The translations under genes and the position numbers were made by a program. The notes under the pieces were generated by a model. That model was not told where the DNA came from. It was given only the letters and a program-made list of their open reading frames with translations, and made no database searches. Below are positions 1 to 8,425 of a stretch of DNA of 64,000 bases, in pieces. This DNA comes from Flavobacteriaceae bacterium Ga0077528 (GTDB lineage Bacteria; Bacteroidota; Bacteroidia; Flavobacteriales; Flavobacteriaceae): NCBI GenBank assembly GCA_001464475.1, contig LNDX01000007.1, forward strand, positions 54,101 to 118,100, given 5' to 3'. The stretch's first letter is position 1. Every line of letters begins with the position of its first letter.

Positions 1-1744
1 TACTATTGAAGCGATAAAGTGCATATCCATTGGTTCCAAATGTAGTATCAACTGTTCCATTTGCATTTAAACGAAGTAATTCCATTGAAAATAATCCTTC
101 ACCTATACTTGAATTAACATTATAAAGTAATGCATAAATTTGATTATTATCTGTAACTTCAATAGCTCGAAATGATCTTGCAATAGAGCCATTTGAGCTA
201 CTAAAATCGACAATTCCGTTAGTTCCAAAGCCGGTGTCATAGGTACCATCTTCATTAAGTTTGTGGAGACTTGACGATGCATTTAAAATAACTTTATCAT
301 TAGAGCATTTCTTTAATTCTTCAAATTTAATTGTCAATGGTATCAAACCGTTACTACCATAGGTAGTATCAATACTTCCATCTGAATTGAAACGCGCAAG
401 TGAAGAAGATGTTTCAAGTGTATTACTGTTTTTATTTAAAGTCAAAGCAATTGTTTTTCCGGTGCTTAATTCACAAATATTTTTTATGTCATCATAACTA
501 CTAAAAACATTAAAATTAGTTGAATTTTGAAAAATCCCATTTGTATTGAATGATACATTTGTAGTTTTAGCGGAATAGTTTGTAGAAGTGGTTGTGGGAA
601 AACTTCTACCACCTGTAACAATAGTACCTAATGAGTTGATAAAAAGGTATCTTGAAGTATAAAGTTCACCATTGTTATAAGACGATAAGCTGTTGACTCC
701 AAAAGTATTATCAGGTGATCCATCAGAATTAATTTGCATTAAGTTAAATATTCTACTTCGTGAAAATGAAAATAGAATTTTACCGTTAGGTTTTATAATT
801 AATTTTGGTTTTGCACTTTGAGTTTGATAGTCTGTATAGTTTGTATTCAGTATACCATCCAAATCAAAAGTCGAATCATAAGTTCCATTACTATTAAATC
901 GAAGAAGTGTTATTTTGTAATTTTGTGTATGACATAACAATACAATTTTTCCGTCTGCTTGTAATTTTAAATCTTGAGGTAAATCCATACTACCAGAACC
1001 AAAATCTATTTTTGAAATGCCATTAACAGCAAAACTAGTATCTAAAGTTCCATTGGATAAATACCTAAAGGTTACTATTTCATTTGTGTCAGGATTTGCT
1101 GTGTAATCTATTGAACGTCCTGTAATTATTATTTTTCCGTCTGTTTGTATTTCTATTTCTGAAGGTTCATCTTTACTAACGCCTACACTTAAAATTGCTT
1201 TTCCGTCTACATCAAATGTAGTATCATAACTTCCATTTGGATTTAGTCTTATTGTAAAAAAATCGTCTGTAGACTTTCCTAAGACTAAAATTTTACCATC
1301 GTTTTGAATTTTAATTGATACGATGGAAATATAATTTAAATTATAATCAAGTGATACAAAACCTTGATTTCCAAAAGATGTGTCAACACTTCCATCACTA
1401 TTCAGTAAAAATATAGCAGTTCCTGCACCATACATTAATTGTCCATTAGATAGAATGGCGATTGAATTTATTGCATAATTACTTAGTTTATATCCAATGT
1501 CATTAAAAGAAGTATCTAAAGTACCATTAACATTTGTTCTTACAATGTAATAACCTATATCGCATTGTCCGACGTAAACTAATTTATCATCGCTTTGTAT
1601 AGCTACTTTGTTACAAATATCTGAGTTAATGAAATTTGACAACTGATTGTTTGCAATGCCATTAGTGCCAAAAGTAGGGTCTAATATTTGAGAAGATATT
1701 ATAAGAGATTGTAAACAAAATAGGAGGAGTAAAGTTTTTCTCAT
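1..1744 (-). CDS. Delta-60 repeat exported protein, 3-prime end outside the window
   Basis: The minus strand is open from an ATG at 1744 to the window edge, about 581 codons with no stop, so the C-terminus is missing. The N-terminus is a signal peptide (MRKTLLLLFCLQSLIISSQ). The rest is a chain of about ten repeats built on the pattern D-[TS]-[TS]-F-G-x-N-G followed some 20 residues later by a Q/N-x-D-G-K-I strand. This is the delta-60 repeat pattern, thought to form a beta-propeller-like surface domain. In Bacteroidota such proteins usually end in a T9SS sorting domain, which cannot be checked here. It stands alone, reading away from a 96-base gap. The repeat assignment is clear; the function of the family is not known. 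Confidence 0.85.
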   Translation of the reverse strand, partial: MRKTLLLLFCLQSLIISSQILDPTFGTNGIANNQLSNFINSDICNKVAIQSDDKLVYVGQCDIGYYIVRTNVNGTLDTSFNDIGYKLSNYAINSIAILSNGQLMYGAGTAIFLLNSDGSVDTSFGNQGFVSLDYNLNYISIVSIKIQNDGKILVLGKSTDDFFTIRLNPNGSYDTTFDVDGKAILSVGVSKDEPSEIEIQTDGKIIITGRSIDYTANPDTNEIVTFRYLSNGTLDTSFAVNGISKIDFGSGSMDLPQDLKLQADGKIVLLCHTQNYKITLLRFNSNGTYDSTFDLDGILNTNYTDYQTQSAKPKLIIKPNGKILFSFSRSRIFNLMQINSDGSPDNTFGVNSLSSYNNGELYTSRYLFINSLGTIVTGGRSFPTTTSTNYSAKTTNVSFNTNGIFQNSTNFNVFSSYDDIKNICELSTGKTIALTLNKNSNTLETSSSLARFNSDGSIDTTYGSNGLIPLTIKFEELKKCSNDKVILNASSSLHKLNEDGTYDTGFGTNGIVDFSSSNGSIARSFRAIEVTDNNQIYALLYNVNSSIGEGLFSMELLRLNANGTVDTTFGTNGYALYRFNS

Positions 1745-1840
1745 AAATAAAGTTTTATTTATTGATGCAGAAAAACCAAAAAGGTTGCGTCGAAATGTCA
1801 AGTTTTTTATTTAATTTTTATTTATTTTGAAAGTAGTAAT

Positions 1841-2524
1841 CTAATTAGTTACTACCGTTTCATTCAAAATCCATTTTTCAACTAGTTTTTCATTTTCGGT
1901 AATAGCAACGATGTAGTATTTTTTACTTACAAAAGCTTTCGATTCTGTTATACTTTCTTTTTTTACGCCTTCATGATTGATGTAATTGGAATGAATGAAA
2001 AATACTTCATTGTTTTCTTTCAGTAAATACCCAACGTGAAAATCTAAACCCACAAAATATAGTCCGTCTTTTTTAGTAGCGATAAAATGTTTTTTAAGTT
2101 CACTCGGACTTTTTTCTAAAACTTCAATTGCTCCATTTATTTGAAGTAGTTCAGCTTCTTTTTTTGGATCTTTTTGAGCCAATTTATAGCGGTTTAATTT
2201 AAATCCAGCGTGACTTAAAGTAGTCGAAACAAAATAACCACAAGCAATTTCACCTTGCTTTGGAATTGCGGTGTAACCATCAAAAGACCATTTTGTTCCG
2301 TACCAAAACGGAATTATTGTGGACGTTAAATTTTTAGTTATTACTTGTTTAGTAGATTGTAATAATGCTTTCTTTTCTTGTGCAGAAGCCTTCAAATAGT
2401 TAACTTTTATTGCTTTTCGTTGTGTTTCAATTTTGTTTTTAGCTATTGAATAATCACTTTTTGCATTTTGATTTATAGTAGAGAATATAAAAAACGTAAG
2501 TAGTATTAGTATTTTAATTTTCAT
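1841..2524 (-). CDS. Exported NlpC/P60-like cysteine peptidase domain protein
   Basis: This 227-residue protein begins with a signal peptide (MKIKILILLTFFIFSTINQ). A Cys sits in the helix-start context GEIACGYFVSTTL (C95), as in NlpC/P60 and related papain-fold peptidases. A second block, GLDFHVGYLL, carries a candidate catalytic His (H163), and FFIHSN (H178/N180) offers a third residue. Upstream of the Cys is a WYGTKWSFDG motif, also usual near the active site of these enzymes. It probably acts on peptidoglycan peptides or another peptide in the periplasm, but the substrate cannot be read from sequence. It has no operon partner; the next gene is divergent. The family call rests on motif order only. 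Confidence 0.6.
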   Translation of the reverse strand: MKIKILILLTFFIFSTINQNAKSDYSIAKNKIETQRKAIKVNYLKASAQEKKALLQSTKQVITKNLTSTIIPFWYGTKWSFDGYTAIPKQGEIACGYFVSTTLSHAGFKLNRYKLAQKDPKKEAELLQINGAIEVLEKSPSELKKHFIATKKDGLYFVGLDFHVGYLLKENNEVFFIHSNYINHEGVKKESITESKAFVSKKYYIVAITENEKLVEKWILNETVVTN

Positions 2525-2583
2525 GAGTTTTATTTAAGATTTAAAACGTTGTTAATTATTATTTAGTATAGGAAATAATTTCA

Positions 2584-2591
2584 TATATTTG
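2584..2591 (+). promoter_or_regulatory. Bacteroidota-type promoter minus-7 element (TATATTTG)
   Basis: TATATTTG matches the TAnnTTTG consensus exactly. Transcription would start about seven bases further on, giving a leader of only about 12-15 bases before the TTG start of the dioxygenase gene at 2612. I see no convincing TTTG at the expected minus-33 position. Confidence 0.5.
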
Positions 2592-2611
2592 TATATACAA
2601 ATGTTAGAATC

Positions 2612-3490
2612 TTGGAAAGAAAAACATTCATAAAAACACTAATAGGAGGAGCAGCTATGGCATCATTACAGCCTTTTTATAATTGGACTAAAGACTTAAC
2701 AGAACAAGAAGAAAAACTTCCAGCATTGTTTATTGGTCACGGTTCACCAATGAACGGAATTGAAGACAATGAGTTTTCAAGAACTTGGGCAAAATTCGGA
2801 AAAGAAATTCCGAAACCTAAAGCTGTTTTAGTTATCTCAGCGCACTGGTTAACGAATGGAACTCACATTACCGCTATGGATAATCCTAAAACCATTCATG
2901 ATTTTGGTGGTTTTCCGAAAGCTTTGTTTGATGTTGAATATCCTGCAAAAGGAAGTCCAGAATTGGCAAAAGCAACGTCCGAATTAATCACCTCAACCGA
3001 TGTTGGTTTAGACCACGATTGGGGTTTAGACCACGGAACTTGGACAGTAGTGCGCCACATGTATCCCAATGCAGATATTCCTGTATTGCAATTGAGTATT
3101 GATTATAACAAACCTCCACAATATCATTATGATTTGGCCAAACAATTGGCTTCGTTAAGAAAAAAAGGAGTTCTAATTATTGGAAGCGGAAATATGGTGC
3201 ACAACCTTCGCATGGTTGCTTGGGACAAACTTCAAGAACCAGAATATGGTTTTGATTGGGCAATAGAAATGAATACAATCTTCAAAGAAAAAATAGGAAA
3301 TAATGATTTTAAATCGCTAATTGAATACGAGAAACTTAATGAAGCAGCCAAACTTGCTATTCCAACACCAGATCATTATTATCCGTTGTTGTACAGCATT
3401 GCATTGCAAGACAGTAAAGACGAGGTAAGTTTCTTTAATGATAAGCCTGTTGGTGGCTCGTTAACTATGACTTCTGTGAAAATAGGATAA
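2612..3490 (+). CDS. 4,5-DOPA dioxygenase extradiol family protein (YgiD/LigB type)
   Basis: The protein has 292 residues if translation starts at TTG 2612. An upstream ATG at 2601 is out of frame, and the next in-frame ATG (residue 16) would cut the export signal, so TTG is preferred. The N-terminus ERKTFIKTLIGG resembles a Tat-type signal with RK in place of RR. Metal-binding histidines of the LigB fold are visible: GHGSP (H43), ISAHW (H78), HDWGLDHGTW (H135, H141) and GSGNMVHN (H197), with TPDHYYP near the C-terminus. Relatives in other bacteria cleave L-DOPA and catechol-like rings by extradiol addition of oxygen. The family is secure; the substrate here and the export are inferred. Confidence 0.8.
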   Translation: MERKTFIKTLIGGAAMASLQPFYNWTKDLTEQEEKLPALFIGHGSPMNGIEDNEFSRTWAKFGKEIPKPKAVLVISAHWLTNGTHITAMDNPKTIHDFGGFPKALFDVEYPAKGSPELAKATSELITSTDVGLDHDWGLDHGTWTVVRHMYPNADIPVLQLSIDYNKPPQYHYDLAKQLASLRKKGVLIIGSGNMVHNLRMVAWDKLQEPEYGFDWAIEMNTIFKEKIGNNDFKSLIEYEKLNEAAKLAIPTPDHYYPLLYSIALQDSKDEVSFFNDKPVGGSLTMTSVKIG

Positions 3491-3494
3491 ATAA

Positions 3495-3521
3495 AAAAGG
3501 TAAGCATTACGCTTACCTTTT
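3495..3521. terminator. Bidirectional intrinsic terminator between convergent genes
   Basis: A perfect 11-bp stem (AAAAGGTAAGC / GCTTACCTTTT) with a 5-base loop lies between the stop codons at 3490 and 3527. Each strand ends the stem in a run of T, so it can serve the forward dioxygenase gene and the reverse PH-domain gene. Confidence 0.75.
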
Positions 3522-3526
3522 GTGTA

Positions 3527-3952
3527 TTAAATCACTTCAATTTTCGGATTTATTTTCTTAATTTCCTCAATAAAAATATCACTCATTTTAGGTGAAATAA
3601 ACAAATCATCAAACTGATTGTAAGTCACAATAAAACCTTTAGTGTCTAAAGCTGGTTTCAACATTACAGGAACATTCAATCCTGAAAAACGCTTTATAGA
3701 TTTGATTTTTGTGATATCAACTCTACCACGAATTGGTCCAGAACGATATAAAAGAAAGTTGTTTTTAATGACATATCTTGTATCCAACAAAACCCAAAGA
3801 ATAAAAGCAGTTACCAAGGATATAATGATAATGGGAGCAACAGGAATATTTCCTTTGGTTAAGTTTAAAACTAACATAGTAATTAAAAACAATACCAAAC
3901 CCCATAGGATAGCAATGGTAAAAGTGTTTTTTGTGGATAGAAATCGTTTCAT
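3527..3952 (-). CDS. Bacterial PH-domain membrane protein
   Basis: This 141-residue protein has two hydrophobic segments near the N-terminus (about residues 13-32 and 38-56). They are followed by a short beta-rich domain starting at DTRYVIKNNFLLYRSGPIRGRVDITKIKSIKR, which matches the pattern of bacterial PH domains (YyaB/bPH type). It lies 3 bases after the C1 peptidase gene on the same strand and probably belongs to the same transcript. No catalytic motif is present. A role as a membrane-anchored structural or binding protein is the most that can be inferred. Confidence 0.6.
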   Translation of the reverse strand: MKRFLSTKNTFTIAILWGLVLFLITMLVLNLTKGNIPVAPIIIISLVTAFILWVLLDTRYVIKNNFLLYRSGPIRGRVDITKIKSIKRFSGLNVPVMLKPALDTKGFIVTYNQFDDLFISPKMSDIFIEEIKKINPKIEVI

Positions 3953-3955
3953 TTT

Positions 3956-5065
3956 TTATAATCCTAATTTAGATTTGGTAGCTTTTGTCAAACCATCTTT
4001 GTGCAAAAGTACGGAGATACTTTTCAATTTCAAATAAGAAACACTCATATATACAAAACCATCTTTACCTGATTTTGAACCCCAAGAATTTTTTACTTTA
4101 TAATAAATTTTACCTGTTTGATCTTTTACTTTTCCAACGATATGCATCAAATGGTCGTCTTGTGTAGTAAGATTTTCAAATTGAGATTGACGGTATTCAG
4201 CTGTAATGTTTTTCTCAGGTTTGATTTCTGTTGTAATTACTTTAGAATCTTCGTCTTTTTCAGCTACTACAGCCACACCATTCTTACCAGAAAAAGTGTT
4301 TTCAGAAACATCACAATCTAAAGCAACAGTAAAACCATTGTCAATAGCATTGTCAATATTTTGAACATACTCATCTAAAGTTAAATTGTAAAATAAACCA
4401 TTCGAAAAATTATCAGGAATATCTAATAAGAAAGGTTTGTTGTATGCCTCATGAGTAAAGGATGAAATCGTAACATAGTCTTTCGGATTTACTTTAGTTA
4501 ATTCCATAAAACTCATTGGGGAGTATTTTTTGCCTTCAAAAGTGAATTCAGTTACGTTTTTACCCATGTAAACATCCAAAACAGCGTTGATAGCTTCTTT
4601 CCATTGTGGTGATAACTTTTGTCCCGGATTGGAAACATAGGTTTTCAACATAGCTTCCAGAACAGCCGTCATTTCTGCATGGTTGTATTTGTCGTCAACA
4701 TTCAACTTTCCAGTGTAAGTACTTTGTGGTACCAAACCAAAATCTTCTGCGCTGTTGATAACATCGTGTGCCAAACCACCTTCGCCAAATTGTGCTTTGC
4801 CTTGACGCATTACATAATTCCAAGCTTTTTTGGGATAGGTATTTCGAACATTATACATTTCAGATAAATCGATTTTCTTTCCAGTAAGACGAATAATCTC
4901 AGCTTCTAAAAAAGAAGTGGTAGAAAAACTCCAACAAGTTCCAGTAACATCTTGTGAAATTACAGGATTAGCTTCAATGTCTTTAACGGTTTGAAATTCA
5001 TAAGTCTGCGCATAACTTCCACAAGCAATGGAAAGTAATCCGATGGAGAAAAGTAGTTTTTTCAT
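3956..5065 (-). CDS. Exported papain-like C1 peptidase (bleomycin hydrolase / PepC type)
   Basis: The protein has 369 residues. The papain active site is complete: oxyanion Gln 38 and catalytic Cys 44 in SQDVTGTCWSFS, His 308 in HLMHIVG and Asn 326 in VKNSWG. This arrangement and the long insert between Cys and His fit the C1B (aminopeptidase C / bleomycin hydrolase) branch. The N-terminus is an export signal that could be read either as type I (SYA|QT) or as a lipobox (LSIAC at residue 15), so it is periplasmic or membrane-anchored, unlike cytoplasmic PepC. It follows the small exported gene ending at 5068 by two bases, so the two are probably co-transcribed. Confidence 0.85.
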   Translation of the reverse strand: MKKLLFSIGLLSIACGSYAQTYEFQTVKDIEANPVISQDVTGTCWSFSTTSFLEAEIIRLTGKKIDLSEMYNVRNTYPKKAWNYVMRQGKAQFGEGGLAHDVINSAEDFGLVPQSTYTGKLNVDDKYNHAEMTAVLEAMLKTYVSNPGQKLSPQWKEAINAVLDVYMGKNVTEFTFEGKKYSPMSFMELTKVNPKDYVTISSFTHEAYNKPFLLDIPDNFSNGLFYNLTLDEYVQNIDNAIDNGFTVALDCDVSENTFSGKNGVAVVAEKDEDSKVITTEIKPEKNITAEYRQSQFENLTTQDDHLMHIVGKVKDQTGKIYYKVKNSWGSKSGKDGFVYMSVSYLKLKSISVLLHKDGLTKATKSKLGL

Positions 5066-5067
5066 TA

Positions 5068-5595
5068 TTATTTTTCAATTAATTTAAACGATTTTACAAA
5101 TTGTGTAGCAGCTTCTGATTTGGTATTTCCCATTAATATCACAATAAAGAAATGATTTTCTTTAACAATACAAAAAGTTTCCATATCAACTTCCGCAGTA
5201 GTTCCTGCAAATCTTATGGCTTTGTATTTTTCGTTGTATAAATATTTTTCATCCAATGTAGGTGCGTATTTTCCTTCCATTTGAGCTTCAACATTTTTTA
5301 TAGCTCCGTTTTTAACACCATCAAGAATTCCATCAACACCAGTATCTCCAAGTTTTGTAATTAATTCTGCAGGATAAACATTTTCCGATAACACTATAAC
5401 AAAATCTTCACCTTCACAACTGTAAGAGGTACTTTGTATTTTTCCAACTTTAGTATCAATTTGGTTTTTCTCCACTTCTGGCTTTGTTGGAAAGGCAGCC
5501 ATAAATCCTGCATCAGGAAAAGCGGTTGCTTTTACTTGCGATGTAGCTGTTAATGAAGAGGTTAAAACAAATAAAGCAACAAATAAATTTTTCAT
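5068..5595 (-). CDS. Small exported protein of unknown function, paired with the C1 peptidase
   Basis: I place the start at ATG 5595, because it begins directly with a signal peptide (MKNLFVALFVLTSSLTATSQ); a longer version from 5622 adds nine charged residues before it. The mature part is about 155 residues. Near its start is FPDAGFMAAFPTKPEVEKN, a hydrophobic-FP-x-KP pattern common in small Bacteroidota exported proteins. Two Cys residues are present and may form a disulfide. No enzyme motif is seen. Its stop is two bases before the peptidase start, so a functional link, for example inhibitor, chaperone or substrate, is possible but unproven. Confidence 0.6.
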   Translation of the reverse strand: MKNLFVALFVLTSSLTATSQVKATAFPDAGFMAAFPTKPEVEKNQIDTKVGKIQSTSYSCEGEDFVIVLSENVYPAELITKLGDTGVDGILDGVKNGAIKNVEAQMEGKYAPTLDEKYLYNEKYKAIRFAGTTAEVDMETFCIVKENHFFIVILMGNTKSEAATQFVKSFKLIEK

Positions 5596-5655
5596 AAAGA
5601 ACTTTCTTTTTAAATAAGTCATAAAAATAGTATTTTTACGCTTAAAAAAAAGAAT

Positions 5656-6495
5656 ATGTCAGAAATTAATTGGGTAGTCGCTAAAGAATTTGAAGATATA
5701 ACCTATAAAAAATGCAATGGAGTAGCGAGAATTGCATTCAATCGACCAGACGTTCGAAATGCGTTTCGTCCAAAAACTACAGCAGAGTTACTACAAGCCT
5801 TTCACGATGCACAAGAAGATACTTCTATTGGAGTGGTTTTACTTTCTGCAGAAGGTCCAAGTTCTAAAGACGGAATCTGGTCATTTTGTAGTGGTGGCGA
5901 CCAAAAGGCAAGAGGTCATCAAGGATATGTGGGTGACGATGGATATCACAGATTAAATATTTTAGACGTGCAACGCTTGATTCGTTTTATGCCCAAAGCT
6001 GTAATTTGCGTTGTTCCTGGTTGGGCCGTTGGTGGCGGACACAGTCTTCACGTAGTTTGCGATTTGACACTTGCAAGTAAAGAACACGCTATTTTCAAAC
6101 AAACCGATGCCGATGTAACAAGTTTTGATGGAGGATATGGTTCGGCTTACTTAGCTAAAATGGTCGGACAAAAGAAAGCAAGAGAAATTTTCTTTTTAGG
6201 AAGAAATTATTCCGCACAAGAAGCTTTTGAAATGGGAATGGTTAATGCCGTAATTCCTCATGATGAATTAGAAGCTACTGCCTACGAATGGGCACAAGAA
6301 ATATTAGCCAAATCACCAACGTCTATCAAAATGCTAAAATTCGCAATGAATTTAACAGACGACGGAATGGTAGGACAACAAGTATTTGCAGGAGAAGCAA
6401 CAAGATTAGCCTACATGACCGACGAAGCCAAAGAAGGAAGAGATGCGTTCCTAGAAAAACGCAAACCTAACTTTGATAAAAAATGGCTGCCTTAA
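5656..6495 (+). CDS. menB: 1,4-dihydroxy-2-naphthoyl-CoA synthase
   Basis: MenB closes the second ring of menaquinone by converting o-succinylbenzoyl-CoA to 1,4-dihydroxy-2-naphthoyl-CoA in the cytoplasm. The 279-residue length is normal. Crotonase-fold blocks are present: FNRPDVRNAF, SFCSGGDQKARG (oxyanion loop), GWAVGGGHSL and the active-site segment QTDADVTSFDGGYGS. The Asp at position 151, where E. coli MenB has a Gly that binds bicarbonate, marks this as the bicarbonate-independent type. Serine 156 follows as expected. A promoter-like TATTTTTA at 5631-5638 precedes the gene by 18 bases. menA and menC lie 3.5 and 7 kb downstream on the same strand. Confidence 0.95.
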   Translation: MSEINWVVAKEFEDITYKKCNGVARIAFNRPDVRNAFRPKTTAELLQAFHDAQEDTSIGVVLLSAEGPSSKDGIWSFCSGGDQKARGHQGYVGDDGYHRLNILDVQRLIRFMPKAVICVVPGWAVGGGHSLHVVCDLTLASKEHAIFKQTDADVTSFDGGYGSAYLAKMVGQKKAREIFFLGRNYSAQEAFEMGMVNAVIPHDELEATAYEWAQEILAKSPTSIKMLKFAMNLTDDGMVGQQVFAGEATRLAYMTDEAKEGRDAFLEKRKPNFDKKWLP

Positions 6496-6502
6496 TTTAG
6501 TT

Positions 6503-6570
6503 GTCAGTGTTCAGTGTTCAGTGCTCAGTGTTCAGTGTTCAGTGCTCAGTGTTCAGTGTTCAGTTATCAG
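6503..6570. repeat. Short tandem repeat of TCAGTGTTCAGTG type
   Basis: About nine copies of a 9-base unit (TTCAGTG with variants TGCTCAGTG) follow the menB stop codon. Related strings occur at 18202-18236, 59712-59742 and 61457-61491, again between genes. The stretch from 6571 to 6713 holds a fragment like GTCATTCCGTAGGAATCTC, a dispersed-repeat sequence with an ATTCC/GGAAT palindrome, and no gene. Confidence 0.75.
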
Positions 6571-6713
6571 TTTACTCACACAGTTTGTCATTCCGTAGGA
6601 ATCTCATAAAAAGTTCAGGATAATGTTTTTTCAAACAAAAATTAATTGTTTAAATTAATTTCAATAAAACAGCATTTTAATAATAAACTATTTAAAGTAA
6701 TAAGTTTTTAATA

Positions 6714-7232
6714 ATGGAGTTACCAATATTTAAATACAGTCCAAACGCATATAGAATTAATGTTTTTGAAAATGAAGAGGGAATTTGTGATTGTTGCAAT
6801 GAAAATAGAAGTTTAAGATATACTGGTTCATTTTATAGTGAAGAAGAACCTGATTATATCTGTCCTTGGTGCATTGAAAATGGTAAAGCTGCAGAAATGT
6901 TTGAAGGAGAGCTTAATGATTATGAAGGAATTGAAAACGCCGAATTAATTGATAAAGAGCTATTGTTAGAGGTGAGTGAACGAACACCAAGTTATGTTAG
7001 TTGGCAACAAGAAGTTTGGTTAACTCATTGTAATGAGCCATGTAAACTTATTGGATATGCAGATGGAAAAGTAATAAAACCAATTCTTGAAGAAATTGAA
7101 GATGATATTGAGGGTAGTGGTTATGATAAAGAATTTATAATTGAAAATCTATCGGTTGATGGAAGTTTAGTAGGATATTTATTTCAATGCCAAAAATGCA
7201 ACAAACATAGATTACATATTGATTGTGATTGA
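6714..7232 (+). CDS. CbrC family (UPF0167) zinc-finger-like protein
   Basis: The protein has 172 residues and no export signal. It starts with the family hallmark LPIFKYSPNA and has cysteine pairs GICDCC (C25, C27, C28) and YICPWC (C50, C53), then THCNEPC and a C-terminal FQCQKC. These would bind metal. Further conserved-looking text is SWQQEVWLTHC and DGSLVGYLFQC. In E. coli, CbrC is linked to tolerance of some colicins, but no biochemical role is known for the family. It stands alone between a repeat and an exported barrel protein. Confidence 0.8.
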   Translation: MELPIFKYSPNAYRINVFENEEGICDCCNENRSLRYTGSFYSEEEPDYICPWCIENGKAAEMFEGELNDYEGIENAELIDKELLLEVSERTPSYVSWQQEVWLTHCNEPCKLIGYADGKVIKPILEEIEDDIEGSGYDKEFIIENLSVDGSLVGYLFQCQKCNKHRLHIDCD

Positions 7233-7309
7233 GAAAGAATCTTTCGTAACATTTTTAAATAATAGTTTTATCGTTAATTTTCATTAAAATCTATAGTTTT
7301 AATATTACC

Positions 7310-7906
7310 ATGAAAAACATAATAATTTTAAGTTTACTATTGTTATTATCTGTTAAGTCTAACTCTCAAGAGAAGGTAAAGCAGAATGATAATAAGTTTT
7401 TGATTTCATTACACTACACTGGAAATAGTAGAAATGACAATTTTGTTAGTAATAACTATAATGGAATTCTTGGTTTGAATGCTCATTATGTTTTGTTCAA
7501 CAACAAATTGATTAGTGTTCAAGGTGGATTGGGATTAGATTATTTTCAAGGTCGATTTATTGATAATCAAGTTGATTTAAAAAATAGAGTAATGGTTAAT
7601 CCAAATTTTGGAGTAGAGTTTAATGCTGGAAAAACATTCAAACCTTTTTTTAACTTGGGCTACTCATTTTTTACAGCTAAAATTGTTATTGAAACTTATA
7701 CTCCTAGTCTTTTTGACCCAATGGATCCTGCTTTTCAAGCTAGAAGTTTTGAAATCACAGAAACTTATAATAGTCTTTCAATCAATCCTGGATTTAGACT
7801 TTATTTTAATGATAAAGTTTACTTTCAAACAGATTATAAATACTTACCAATAGAATCTAACATTAATGCACATATCCTAGCTTTGGGAATAGGTCTAAAA
7901 TTTTAA
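7310..7906 (+). CDS. Probable outer-membrane beta-barrel protein
   Basis: A 198-residue protein with a signal peptide (MKNIIILSLLLLLSVKSNSQ). The mature part alternates polar and aromatic residues in short strands (FLISLHYTG, GILGLNAHYVLF, KLISVQGGLGLDYF, KPFFNLGYSFF) and ends in IALGIGLKF-like text with a terminal Phe, as in proteins inserted by the BAM machinery. About eight strands fit the length. No specific family is recognised. It ends three bases before the PH-domain gene pair, which may be chance. Confidence 0.55.
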   Translation: MKNIIILSLLLLLSVKSNSQEKVKQNDNKFLISLHYTGNSRNDNFVSNNYNGILGLNAHYVLFNNKLISVQGGLGLDYFQGRFIDNQVDLKNRVMVNPNFGVEFNAGKTFKPFFNLGYSFFTAKIVIETYTPSLFDPMDPAFQARSFEITETYNSLSINPGFRLYFNDKVYFQTDYKYLPIESNINAHILALGIGLKF

Positions 7907-7909
7907 TTT

Positions 7910-8425
7910 ATGGAAGAATTTACTAACGAAGTTATAGATACCAAGCAACTTCCTCGATATGAAGAAGTGCAATTGACACCTTTGCATCCAAAGTATTGGA
8001 AAGTTGCACTTATAAATTTTTCTATCGTATTTGTTATTATTGGTATTGCTTTGACATTGCTTTGGTTCAATAAAGAAGAATTTTCAGATATTGGATTGTA
8101 TTTTGCAATTACTTATTTCATTGTACTTTTATTCTCTTTATTCATTAATCGTATAGCTTTCAAGAAAAAAGCCTATGCCTTCAGAAATCACGATGTAATT
8201 TACAGAAGTGGTATTATTTCAACCAATACTATGGTAATTCCCTATAATAGAGTACAACACGTTGCGCTACATGAAGGATTTGTTTCTCGAATTTTTGGTT
8301 TAGCCAAAGTAGAAATTTTCACTGCTGGAGGAAGCTCAAGCGATTTAGAAATTCCCGGAATTGAAAAAGAGGAAGCAGAAAACATCAAACAGTTATTGAT
8401 GGGTAAAATTCAAAAGCAACTGTAA
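7910..8425 (+). CDS. YdbS-type bacterial PH-domain membrane protein
   Basis: This 171-residue protein has two membrane segments (about residues 33-52 and 63-81) followed by a bacterial PH2 domain with the signature AYAFRNHDVIYRSGII and VIPYNRVQHVALHEGFVSRIFGLAKVEIFTAGG. That text is typical of YdbS/YdbT proteins. Its TAA stop overlaps the next start by one base (TAATG), so the pair is translationally coupled. The pair presumably forms one membrane complex. Bacillus homologues are linked to resistance to some bacteriocins, but the role here is not known. Confidence 0.8.
   Translation: MEEFTNEVIDTKQLPRYEEVQLTPLHPKYWKVALINFSIVFVIIGIALTLLWFNKEEFSDIGLYFAITYFIVLLFSLFINRIAFKKKAYAFRNHDVIYRSGIISTNTMVIPYNRVQHVALHEGFVSRIFGLAKVEIFTAGGSSSDLEIPGIEKEEAENIKQLLMGKIQKQL

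Noticed and set aside
3642..5000. Forward frames antisense to the PH protein and the C1 peptidase
   Set aside because: The reverse-strand genes carry a full papain active site and membrane segments; the forward frames show no motif.
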